From contig PAGZ01000028.1 in assembly GCA_002704625.1 (NCBI GenBank), forward strand, positions 1-35,938: DNA of 35,938 nt, given 5' to 3'. Position numbers and translations under genes: made by a program. Positions 26,060 to 34,018 of this stretch are shown in pieces (positions within the stretch are counted from its first letter, which is position 1; every line of letters starts with the position of its first letter). The notes under the pieces were generated by a model. It worked only from the letters and a program-made list of their open reading frames with translations. It searched no databases and was not told where the DNA came from. The stretch is from Candidatus Pelagibacter sp. Lineage in GTDB: Bacteria; Pseudomonadota; Alphaproteobacteria; Pelagibacterales; Pelagibacteraceae.

Positions 26060-27581
26060 TTTAAAAATAATAATTCCACTTGCAAGTAAAGATTTAGATT
26101 TTGAGAAAGAATTTAATAAATTAAAATCTCTTACCCCTATTGGTAAAAATAGTATGATTAAATTTTTTGTAAATAATTTTAAATTAGATGCAGAATATAT
26201 ATTTCTATGCAGGGAAAAAGATCTTATTGATAGTAATTTATTGATTGAACTTCAGAGTCTTAAAGTAAATAAGAAGATTATTGGTATACCAAAAGATACT
26301 TCAAGTTCAATAGAGACGGTATTCTATGCTGAAAAATATGTTAAAAATAACGACAAAATATTGATTGCTCACCCAGATGGAATAAATTTTTATAAAAAAA
26401 AAGAATTTAATAAATTTTTAAAAACATCAAATGCTGATGGTTTTGTTTGTGCTTTTAATGAAGATAGTCAGAGTAATACTTCCGAAACACACACTGGTAG
26501 AATAAGTGTTAAAAGACAAAAAATTTTAAGGGTTATTGAAAAATCAATAAGAACGAAAGATACAATGAGATTAGCTGGTATTTACTATTTTAGAAGGTTT
26601 GATGAATATTTGAGATATGCAAAAAAAACCCTTTCAAATCAATTACCTGTTAGAGGAAGGCATTTTATAAGTCAAATATTCAATGAATATATTAAATCTA
26701 AAAAGAAAATTAAAATTTTTAAATTTGAGAAGCATATTGGTTTAGGCCTTATATCATATGTGAAAGAATATAATTTTTGGTTTAAATATTTTAAAAAAAA
26801 AGATAACAAAAAGAAAGAAAAATTTAATTTTGTAAATATAATTCCTGCATGCGGAGATGGTGAAAGATTCACTAAAGAAAATAAAAATTCTTTTAAACCA
26901 TTAATAAAATTGAACAACAATAATATGGTGACAACTGCAATAAAAAGTTTACCTATATCAAAAAAGAATGTAGTTATTATAAGAAAAGACCATAATAAAA
27001 AATATCAATTCAAACAGAAAATTTTAAAAAATAATAAAAATACTGAAGTTTTAGTTTTAAATAAAAAAACTTCGGGAATGGCAAGTACTTGTTATGAGTA
27101 CCTCAAAGATATGAAAAGAAATGATCAACTTTTGATTAGTTCATGCGATTATGATATCGTTTATGATTCAAAAAAATTAAGAAAAATAATTAATTTTTTT
27201 TCTCCAGATGTTTTAATCTGGACTTTTAAAAATTATCCTGATGCCAGAATTTCTCCTTTCGCTTATGCTTACTGTATTGTAGAAAATGGTAAAGTAACTG
27301 GTATATCAGAAAAAAAACCAATTAGTAATACACCTCATAAAGATCATATTGCCCAAGGAGTTTTTTATTTTAAATCCAAAAAAATTTTTATGGAAGCATA
27401 TAGGAATATGATAAATGAGAAAAATAAAATAAATAACGAGTATTATGTGGGAAATTCAATAAATAATTTAATAAAAAAAGGCTTCAAAATTCTTCCATTT
27501 GAAGTTGATCAGTATATATGTTTAGGTACACCTCAAGATCTTAAAGTATATAATTTTTGGAAAGCTTATTTTAATGATTAA
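26043..27581 (+). CDS. Two-domain sugar nucleotidyltransferase
   Basis: This protein of 512 residues holds two NTP_transferase-like domains. Residues 7-235 keep the fold outline (IIIPLASKDLDF, TPIGKNSMI, IAHPDG at 108-113, LAGIYYF) but lack the glycine-rich NTP loop and the lysine-proline step. Residues 263-512 are more canonical: IIPACGDGERF at 266-276, FKPLIKL at 284-290, SSCDYD at 366-371, HIAQGVFYF at 435-443 and FEVDQYICLGTPQDL at 486-500. The second domain is therefore the likely catalyst, forming an NDP-sugar or NDP-polyol, and the first may bind a ligand or act on a different phosphosugar. It lies between the isomerase and a second dehydrogenase, overlapping both. Confidence 0.82.
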   Translation: MPILNNLKIIIPLASKDLDFEKEFNKLKSLTPIGKNSMIKFFVNNFKLDAEYIFLCREKDLIDSNLLIELQSLKVNKKIIGIPKDTSSSIETVFYAEKYVKNNDKILIAHPDGINFYKKKEFNKFLKTSNADGFVCAFNEDSQSNTSETHTGRISVKRQKILRVIEKSIRTKDTMRLAGIYYFRRFDEYLRYAKKTLSNQLPVRGRHFISQIFNEYIKSKKKIKIFKFEKHIGLGLISYVKEYNFWFKYFKKKDNKKKEKFNFVNIIPACGDGERFTKENKNSFKPLIKLNNNNMVTTAIKSLPISKKNVVIIRKDHNKKYQFKQKILKNNKNTEVLVLNKKTSGMASTCYEYLKDMKRNDQLLISSCDYDIVYDSKKLRKIINFFSPDVLIWTFKNYPDARISPFAYAYCIVENGKVTGISEKKPISNTPHKDHIAQGVFYFKSKKIFMEAYRNMINEKNKINNEYYVGNSINNLIKKGFKILPFEVDQYICLGTPQDLKVYNFWKAYFND

Positions 27582-28644
27582 ATCTTTATCAGCTATATTA
27601 AAATCATTAGGGAAATGGGATTATGATGAAATTCAAATTAATAATCCAAATAATGATCAAGCCTTAGTTAAAGTTTCTCAATGTGGAATATGTAGTACTG
27701 ATGTTGTTAGGTCAATGGAGGTTGGTTTTTATAATTACCCTATAGTTCCCGGTCATGAAATAATCGGGAAAATTTATAAATTAGGTAAGAATAGTAAAAA
27801 TTTTAAAGAGGGAGATAAAGTTTGCGTCTATCCATTGATTACGAAGTGTCATTCTGATGATTGTTGTGCAAAATCGGAGTCTGCATATGGCCATCAAGTA
27901 AATAAAAATCAATGCTCTACCTATGATTTCTTAGGATCAAGAAGTCATGGAGGATATTCAGAGTATATTTTGACGCCAATTAAAAATCTTGTAAAAATTC
28001 CATCTAATTTAAGTGATGACTTGTCAGTTTTCACCGAGCCTTCTTCAGTAGCATTACATGCTCTTAGAATAGCTCAAAAGGATAGAAAATTCGACAGTGT
28101 AATAATATTAGGTTTAGGACCCATAGGTATATTATTAGCAGCGTGGTGTAAGAAATTTAAAATTAGCAATATTATTGGAGTAGATCGAAACAAAAATCGT
28201 TTTCAAAACTTTTTTGATGTTGGTTGTGATAAAATTATAGATACCAGAAAAGATAATGTAATAAAAAAAATTAAAAATTTTACAAATAATAGTTTATCAG
28301 AAGTTTCATTTGAATGTTCAGGTTCAGAGGAATTATTAAATACCTCTATAGATGGTTTAAAAAAAGGTGGTAAAATAGTAATCTTAAGCAATCAAATAAG
28401 AGACATTAAATTATCAAGAGAGGTATTAAATAAAATTTTGAGACAAGAATTAACAATAGCAGGCTCATGGAGTTCAATTATTGATCCTGTTAATGAATGG
28501 GAGGAGTCTTTAGAGTTTTTAAAAAAAAATCCTGATATCAAAAAATTGATTTCTCATAAATATAATTTCTCAAGTGCAAAAAAAGTATTCCCATCTATGT
28601 ATAACAAAGAATTTAAATTCTCAAAAATTGTATTAAAACCTTAG
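27574..28644 (+). CDS. Zinc-dependent dehydrogenase II, polyol-phosphate type
   Basis: This MDR-family enzyme of 356 residues has Cys37 (SQCGICSTDVVRS) and His61-Glu62 (PIVPGHEIIG) for catalytic zinc. A cysteine-rich lobe (Cys92, Cys97, Cys98, Cys114) is spaced more widely than the usual structural-zinc site. FLGSRSHGGYSEY, LGLGPIGILLA and SFECSGSEELL follow. The STDVVR...YPIVPGHE pattern is like galactitol-1-phosphate and sorbitol dehydrogenases. Beside a nucleotidyltransferase, this recalls TarJ/TarI, which make CDP-ribitol from ribulose-5-phosphate, so reduction of a ketose phosphate to a polyol phosphate is a reasonable inference. It overlaps the previous gene by 8 bases and leaves 3 bases before the next. 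Confidence 0.86.
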   Translation: MIKSLSAILKSLGKWDYDEIQINNPNNDQALVKVSQCGICSTDVVRSMEVGFYNYPIVPGHEIIGKIYKLGKNSKNFKEGDKVCVYPLITKCHSDDCCAKSESAYGHQVNKNQCSTYDFLGSRSHGGYSEYILTPIKNLVKIPSNLSDDLSVFTEPSSVALHALRIAQKDRKFDSVIILGLGPIGILLAAWCKKFKISNIIGVDRNKNRFQNFFDVGCDKIIDTRKDNVIKKIKNFTNNSLSEVSFECSGSEELLNTSIDGLKKGGKIVILSNQIRDIKLSREVLNKILRQELTIAGSWSSIIDPVNEWEESLEFLKKNPDIKKLISHKYNFSSAKKVFPSMYNKEFKFSKIVLKP

Positions 28645-28647
28645 TTA

Positions 28648-29235
28648 ATGATTTTAGTTTCTCACAGAATTAACTCGGTTAAGTCATTAAAAAAATTAAG
28701 CTATAATTATGGAGTTGAAGTAGACTTAAGAGACTTCAAAAATAATATTCATTTAAGTCATGATCCATTTAAGATTGGTGAGCAATTTACTAAATATTTG
28801 AAAAGCTTTAAACATAAATTTTTAATTTGTAATATAAAATCTGAGAGAATTGAATTCAAAGTTTTAAAATTACTCAAAAAATTTAATATAAGAAATTATT
28901 TTTTTTTAGACTCTTCATTTCCTATGAAGGTAATATGTTTAAAAAAAAATATTAATAAACAAAGTGTTAGATTTTCTAAATACGAAAACTTACCCAAAAC
29001 AGATTTTTTTAATAAAATAAAGTGGGTATGGTTTGATACCTATGGTGAATTACCTAATTTAGAAAAATTGAAATATTTGAAAAAAATGAATAAGAAAGTT
29101 TGTCTTGTTTGTCCTAGACTTCACAACAAAAAATTTGATAAAAAAAAAATTAAAAATTATATAAAATTAAACCATCAATATATCGACATGGTTTGTACAA
29201 AAAAAAAAAATTTTTCTTTTTGGGAACTAAAATAA
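28648..29235 (+). CDS. Small GDPD/PLC-like phosphodiesterase
   Basis: This 195-residue protein resembles glycerophosphodiester phosphodiesterases in a reduced form. SHR at residues 5-7 replaces the usual AHRG, followed by GVEVDLRDFKNNIHLSHDP (22-40), which supplies Glu24, Asp26 and His38 of the catalytic site, and CNIKSE at 61-66 on the third strand. The family hydrolyses glycerol- or polyol-phosphate diesters with a divalent metal. It is shorter than typical members (about 240) and has no signal peptide, so it would act in the cytoplasm. As the last gene of the cassette, it may make or process a phosphate-linked polyol. Its end overlaps the convergent GT2 by 9 bases. Confidence 0.75.
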   Translation: MILVSHRINSVKSLKKLSYNYGVEVDLRDFKNNIHLSHDPFKIGEQFTKYLKSFKHKFLICNIKSERIEFKVLKLLKKFNIRNYFFLDSSFPMKVICLKKNINKQSVRFSKYENLPKTDFFNKIKWVWFDTYGELPNLEKLKYLKKMNKKVCLVCPRLHNKKFDKKKIKNYIKLNHQYIDMVCTKKKNFSFWELK

Positions 29236-29940
29236 TTTCAAAAATAATTTTATAGTTCCAAAGATGTGTAAAAAACTACCCTTTACAGTTTTCATCAGTG
29301 TATCGTTGTTACCCTCCCCATAAAATCTCATATTTTTGTTAAATATCACTGGAAATCTCTTAACATTAAATTTAAGTTTTTTTGCTTTTATATAAACCCA
29401 CACATCAAACATAAAGTCCTTTGGATAATAATTTGAGTTTTTTATAAGTTTTTTATGAAAAATGACAGGTTGAGCATGTATATCATTCATAAATTTTCGA
29501 AATATTAATGAGGTAAAAATTGTCATAGAATAAGAAATGAACATGTCAAAGTAGCTCCATTCATTTTTTATCTTATCTATTCTTATTCCTTTTATAAAAT
29601 CATTATCACTTTTAATTAAGTCCATACCAGCAACTATATCATTTGGATCTGTCTGTAGATCAGCGTGAGTATATGCTAAAAAATTGTTACTTGCACTGCT
29701 TAGTCCAATGAAAACACCATGTCCAAATCCTATATTTTTTTCAATATTTAAAAATTTTATTTTATTATTTATTTTTGAATGATTTAAAATTTTATCTTTC
29801 GTTTTATCAGTTGAACCATTATTTACTAATATGAGTTCAGAATTATTTATAGATAAAAACTTATTACATCGTTCAATTAATTTATCAATATTTCCCTCCT
29901 CGTTGTAACATGGTATTACTAATGATATGTTTTTTTCCAT
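29227..29940 (-). CDS. Dpm1-like GT2 (third copy)
   Basis: This GT-A protein of 237 residues has ISLVIPCYNEEGN at 5-17, LILVNNGSTDKT at 36-47, and THADLQTDPND (91-101), where HAD stands in for the usual DAD or DxD. Lys, Phe and His residues follow in the part that contacts polyprenyl phosphate in Dpm1. It is less like the two paralogues at 20028 and 20753 than they are to each other. It probably makes a polyprenyl-phosphate sugar for the GT-C-like membrane protein encoded divergently next to it. The two genes' start codons touch directly, so promoter and ribosome-binding signals must lie in the neighbour's coding sequence. Confidence 0.85.
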   Translation of the reverse strand: MEKNISLVIPCYNEEGNIDKLIERCNKFLSINNSELILVNNGSTDKTKDKILNHSKINNKIKFLNIEKNIGFGHGVFIGLSSASNNFLAYTHADLQTDPNDIVAGMDLIKSDNDFIKGIRIDKIKNEWSYFDMFISYSMTIFTSLIFRKFMNDIHAQPVIFHKKLIKNSNYYPKDFMFDVWVYIKAKKLKFNVKRFPVIFNKNMRFYGEGNNDTLMKTVKGSFLHIFGTIKLFLKLF

Positions 29941-31725
29941 ATGAATTATTTTTTTTTTAAAAAAAAATTAGAAATTGATTTTTATACTATATTAATTTTT
30001 TTAACATTTTACACATACACTTTTTACGGAATAATATCAAAAAATTATAACTTTTTATTTACAGTTATATCGTTATCTTTATTTACATTTTTCTATTTTT
30101 TCTACAAAAAAAAAAAATTTAGTTTTGTTTTAAATATTAATGTAAATAAATTATTAATTTTTTTTGCAATTTTAGTCGTTTCATTAATTTTTAATTATAA
30201 CGATTTATCTAAACCTTTACATGGTGATGAGTATGCTAACGCATTAAGAACTCAGAGAACTGCTATTTTTACTCTCTACACTTTATTGGACAATACAAAT
30301 TTTAATAGTTTACAAGAATTAAATTTTAATTATCTAATCCATATTTTTTCATTCATTGAACTAATATTTCTTATTTTAATTTTAATTTTAATTATAAAAA
30401 AAAAAAATATCTCTACACTTATATTTTTATTTATATCGAATGTAGTATTTAGATATTTTTTAAAAGATTATGGTATGCATCCACCGTTGAATCATCTGAG
30501 TTCATTAATATTTACAAGTATGTTTGGTTTCAAAGAATTTGCATTTAGATTTTCATATATATTTATTTATGCTTTAGGAAATTTTTTCTTATACATACAA
30601 CTTATAAAATACTTAGGTAGTAACTTAAAATCCATAAGTTTTGTTTTATTCACCTTAACGATACCAATTTGTATTTTATCATCTTCTAATATTGATCATA
30701 GTTCATGGAGTTTTGTATTTTTATTGAATTTTTTAATTTACTATTATTTTAATGATAAAGTAAATTATAAGAATGTTGTTCTGCTAATTTGTATATTTTC
30801 AATGGCAAGAATAACAATTTTTATTTTAATCCTGCCCATTTTGATTGAATATATCTACAAAAAAAAAAATAAATTCGATTTAAAAGATTTATTAAATACT
30901 TTTGCGCCAATATTATTTTTTTTTCCATTTATTATTAAAACACTAATTTTAGGATCAAACGTTCATAACGAAAAAGTTTCGAATTTATTATTTTATGTAA
31001 TTAACAATACTTTGAAATTAGATTACGTACACGTATCTAGTTTCTTTCTTCAATTTCATTTATTATTTCTATTTTTTTTAGGCTGTTTTTTTGTACTAGG
31101 AAACAAAAAAAATTTTAAAAGTATAAATCTTTTGTTTACCTTTTTAATATATTTAATTGTTTATAATTCTATAGAAAAAAACTTTATAGGGCATCCAAAA
31201 TATATTTTTGAATTTATAGTTCCTTTTATGCTTCTAATAATAATGCAAATTTTTATAAATTTTAAAAAATTTAACCTATTAATATTGGTAGTACTTATTT
31301 CTATTAACATTTACAATTATAATAAAATAGACAAAAAAATTTATATTAATAAAAAATCAAATAAGCAATTTCAAATCAAAAAAAGGTATAATTATGATTT
31401 AGCTTTTGAGGAAATTAAAAATAAAAAATTAAAAACGTCTAATCATTTTATAGGTGTTTATTACGGTTTTATAACAGAAATATTCTATGACTATAATTTT
31501 AAAGAATTAAAAAAAGTTAGAATAAAAAATTTGAAAATGAAGGAAAAATTATTAAAGAATTCTAATTTTAATGACTCGATATTTGCTAAAAGTAATATTA
31601 ATTCATTAATGATTATAGATGATAATTATTCTTATAATAAAAAAAAATTTGAAAACTGGAGAAAAGTGAATGAGTTTTATTACTCAAATAGAAGTTCAAA
31701 TAAAATCATACACTTAATTAAATAA
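29941..31725 (+). CDS. GT39/ArnT-like membrane glycosyltransferase
   Basis: This protein of 594 residues has many membrane helices and the GT-C landmarks. KPLHGDEYANAL (91-102) has the Asp96-Glu97 pair in the first large periplasmic loop, and YGMHPPLNHLSSLIF about 85 residues later is the HxPL step seen in GT39 and ArnT proteins. The last 130 residues are hydrophilic. It should transfer a sugar from a polyprenyl-phosphate donor to a lipid, glycan or protein in the periplasm. The nearby Dpm1-like gene at 29227 is a natural donor-maker. Its end overlaps the convergent gene at 31718 by 8 bases. The acceptor is unknown. Confidence 0.75.
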   Translation: MNYFFFKKKLEIDFYTILIFLTFYTYTFYGIISKNYNFLFTVISLSLFTFFYFFYKKKKFSFVLNINVNKLLIFFAILVVSLIFNYNDLSKPLHGDEYANALRTQRTAIFTLYTLLDNTNFNSLQELNFNYLIHIFSFIELIFLILILILIIKKKNISTLIFLFISNVVFRYFLKDYGMHPPLNHLSSLIFTSMFGFKEFAFRFSYIFIYALGNFFLYIQLIKYLGSNLKSISFVLFTLTIPICILSSSNIDHSSWSFVFLLNFLIYYYFNDKVNYKNVVLLICIFSMARITIFILILPILIEYIYKKKNKFDLKDLLNTFAPILFFFPFIIKTLILGSNVHNEKVSNLLFYVINNTLKLDYVHVSSFFLQFHLLFLFFLGCFFVLGNKKNFKSINLLFTFLIYLIVYNSIEKNFIGHPKYIFEFIVPFMLLIIMQIFINFKKFNLLILVVLISINIYNYNKIDKKIYINKKSNKQFQIKKRYNYDLAFEEIKNKKLKTSNHFIGVYYGFITEIFYDYNFKELKKVRIKNLKMKEKLLKNSNFNDSIFAKSNINSLMIIDDNYSYNKKKFENWRKVNEFYYSNRSSNKIIHLIK

Positions 31726-32806
31726 TTTTTAATTGTTCTAATAACTTAATTTTTGAGTAAATAGGGTGGAGAGAAGAAATAAATATTAAAAGTATTAATA
31801 TTTTATCAATAATTTTTAAATGCATATTGTTATATCTATTTTTTGAATAAACTAAAATTAAAAATACCAATAATGGTATAACAATAGATGTTTGTCTTAT
31901 TATATTCCTGCCCGCCAACTCTGGTCCAGCAAGATATGAAATACCAACAGTTGATAGAAAAATAAAAAAAATAATTAAAGGTTGAATTTTTAAAAATTTT
32001 TCTTTTTCGAATTTTTTTAGAAATAAATAAAATATAAGTGGTAAAAAACTATAAAAAGGTAGAAAAATCCAGTTTAGTATTTTATTTATCTCATCTTCAA
32101 AAAATATAGACTTAAAAAAACCAACTAAGTGATCAAAATTGAATCCACTTATTGACGAATTTTGAGCATAGTAATTAGATAAAAAAAATATAAAACATGA
32201 AATAAATAAACCAATAAACAACGTTTGATAATATTTTTTGTTATAACAAAAATATAAAAAACCTATGAGTATGAATAATCCTGTTTGTCTAGAAATTAAT
32301 GAAATTATTAAACTTAAAAGTAAAAATTTATGATTTATTAGAACTGCATAGAGAAATACATATAATGCTAAAATAAAGTATAAATCATTGATCATAGTAG
32401 GCACAGAAATAAAATATCTAAATAAATATGGATTCAAAAAAATTAGTGTTGTTGAAATAATAGAGTCTTTGAAATTAATTTTTAGCCGATTTATCAATCT
32501 TATATGAATAAGAATAACTATTAAAATTGTGAATAAGCAAATTAATCTAAATAATAGGAAATTATCGATTTCAAAAATATTTGCTAGAACTCCGATAATA
32601 AATGGTAAATAAAATCTTTGAGCATGATGGAACGGTATATTATTAGCAAAGTCAAAAGGAAAAATAGAAATTTTGAAATAACTTCTACCATCGTATTGAT
32701 TAATTTTTAGTGTTTCTTCATATGTATAAAATTCATTTGTAATTAATAAAAACAAAACTAAGAATACACTATATAAATAAAAGTAATTTTTATCTTTTTG
32801 ACTCAT
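31718..32806 (-). CDS. Polytopic membrane protein, GT-C-like
   Basis: The protein of 362 residues starts with a short cytoplasmic tail and a helix, then KINQYDGRSYFKIS (34-47), with Asp39 in the expected first-loop position, and AQRFYLPFIIG. The rest is hydrophobic, ending without a large soluble domain. The YDG-x-x-Y start and the following R-x-x-x-P recall uncharacterised GT-C relatives near polysaccharide genes. A glycosyltransferase role is inferred weakly; a flippase or polymerase is possible. Its start codon lies 3 bases from the divergent FkbM gene, and it converges on the GT39-like gene with an 8-base overlap. Confidence 0.55.
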   Translation of the reverse strand: MSQKDKNYFYLYSVFLVLFLLITNEFYTYEETLKINQYDGRSYFKISIFPFDFANNIPFHHAQRFYLPFIIGVLANIFEIDNFLLFRLICLFTILIVILIHIRLINRLKINFKDSIISTTLIFLNPYLFRYFISVPTMINDLYFILALYVFLYAVLINHKFLLLSLIISLISRQTGLFILIGFLYFCYNKKYYQTLFIGLFISCFIFFLSNYYAQNSSISGFNFDHLVGFFKSIFFEDEINKILNWIFLPFYSFLPLIFYLFLKKFEKEKFLKIQPLIIFFIFLSTVGISYLAGPELAGRNIIRQTSIVIPLLVFLILVYSKNRYNNMHLKIIDKILILLIFISSLHPIYSKIKLLEQLKII

Positions 32807-32809
32807 TGA

Positions 32810-33598
32810 ATGAGAATATTAATAAATTTTGTTAAAACAATTATAAAATCAAATAAATTATTTATAATTTTAGGTGAGAAAATTGCAACTAACTTAAATA
32901 TTAATTTTGAGGATGAATACTTAATTGCTTCTTATGTAAAGAGTCCAATAATAATTGATGTTGGAGCTCATATTGGTGAGAGTATATTTAATTTTAAAAA
33001 AAATTCAAAAAATTCAAAAATTTATTCGTTTGAACCAAACAAAAATTTATTTAAAAAATTAAAAAAAGTAAAAAAGAGATATAAAAACGTTAAAATATAT
33101 AATTATGCCTTATCCAATACTAAAATACAAAATTTATATGTACCATCAGCTTATGGTATTGACCTAAGTTTGTGGTCAACTTTAAATTTAAATTATCTTA
33201 AAAATAGATGGATTAACTTTACGAATATAAATTTTAAAAAAATATCCTTAAAAAAAATAAAAATTCGGAGTAAAAAATTAGATTATTTTAAAATTAATCC
33301 TCATATTATTAAAATAGATGCAGAAGGTTCAGAATATGAAATTATTAAGTCTGCAAAAAAAACAATATCAAAGAATTTACCAATTTTAATAATTGAATTT
33401 CATAATAAAAATTATAAAAAAATTAAATTTGAACTTAAAAAATATGGATATTCTGATTACATATTTTCATCAAAAAATAATAAGCTAATAAAAATTAATT
33501 ATAGTAATATTAATCAAATAAGAAAAAAAAAAACTTCAACAAATCTTGTGTTTTATTGTAAAAACTCTAATTTGTTACAAACTAAATTAATTGATTGA
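32810..33598 (+). CDS. FkbM family methyltransferase
   Basis: This 262-residue protein has the FkbM order: IIIDVGAHIGES at residues 47-58 (SAM loop), IYSFEPNKNLFKKL at 71-84, YNYALSN, and in the C-terminal half IIKIDAEGSEYEIIKSA, then LPILIIEFHN. FkbM-type enzymes O-methylate hydroxyls of polyketides and are frequent in surface-polysaccharide clusters, where they are presumed to methylate sugars. The insertion between the SAM part and the KIDAEG strand is rich in Lys and Ile but otherwise normal. It is the third methyltransferase class in the window. Its divergent partner starts 3 bases away and the next gene begins 15 bases after its stop. Confidence 0.87.
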   Translation: MRILINFVKTIIKSNKLFIILGEKIATNLNINFEDEYLIASYVKSPIIIDVGAHIGESIFNFKKNSKNSKIYSFEPNKNLFKKLKKVKKRYKNVKIYNYALSNTKIQNLYVPSAYGIDLSLWSTLNLNYLKNRWINFTNINFKKISLKKIKIRSKKLDYFKINPHIIKIDAEGSEYEIIKSAKKTISKNLPILIIEFHNKNYKKIKFELKKYGYSDYIFSSKNNKLIKINYSNINQIRKKKTSTNLVFYCKNSNLLQTKLID

Positions 33599-33613
33599 AG
33601 TGATTTAAAATAA

Positions 33614-34018
33614 ATGAAAGCATTAAAAAAAATTATTATTTCTAATCGTCAACACATATTATTCTTAACTTTTATCTTACTAATTTTTATTATTAAATTT
33701 AATTTTTTTATGAACACCTATATTGTTCTGAAGAATAATATTCATCAACGGCTCGAAAATGATTATGGATATTGTTATCCCATGGGATATGGCTTTGTAA
33801 ATGATTCATTAAAAAAATTTAATTTGAAAGGAGAAAATATTATTTATATTAATAACAATAATTATCCATCATCTCAAATATTTACATTTAGTTTCAAATC
33901 TAAGGAAGCAAATAAGATATTTTTTTTAAACCACAAAATTGAAGAAATTAAAAAAAAATTAAAAAATTTTAAAATTTTATACAGTTTAAGTAATTGCCAT
34001 CTTATAGAATTAGAATGA
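33614..34018 (+). CDS. Small membrane-anchored protein of unknown function
   Basis: I do not recognise this protein of 134 residues. It has a single membrane helix at about 15-32, with basic residues before it, so the remaining 100 residues are predicted outside the cytoplasm. That domain has two cysteines, Cys54 in NDYGYCYPMGYG and Cys128 in LSNCHLIELE, which could pair. Its layout resembles the helix-plus-soluble tail at the end of the GT-C-like proteins at 15865 and 17675, which also carry two cysteines. Its stop overlaps the start of a GT-C-like gene as ATGA, suggesting the two products work together, perhaps as a split enzyme. Confidence 0.6.
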   Translation: MKALKKIIISNRQHILFLTFILLIFIIKFNFFMNTYIVLKNNIHQRLENDYGYCYPMGYGFVNDSLKKFNLKGENIIYINNNNYPSSQIFTFSFKSKEANKIFFLNHKIEEIKKKLKNFKILYSLSNCHLIELE

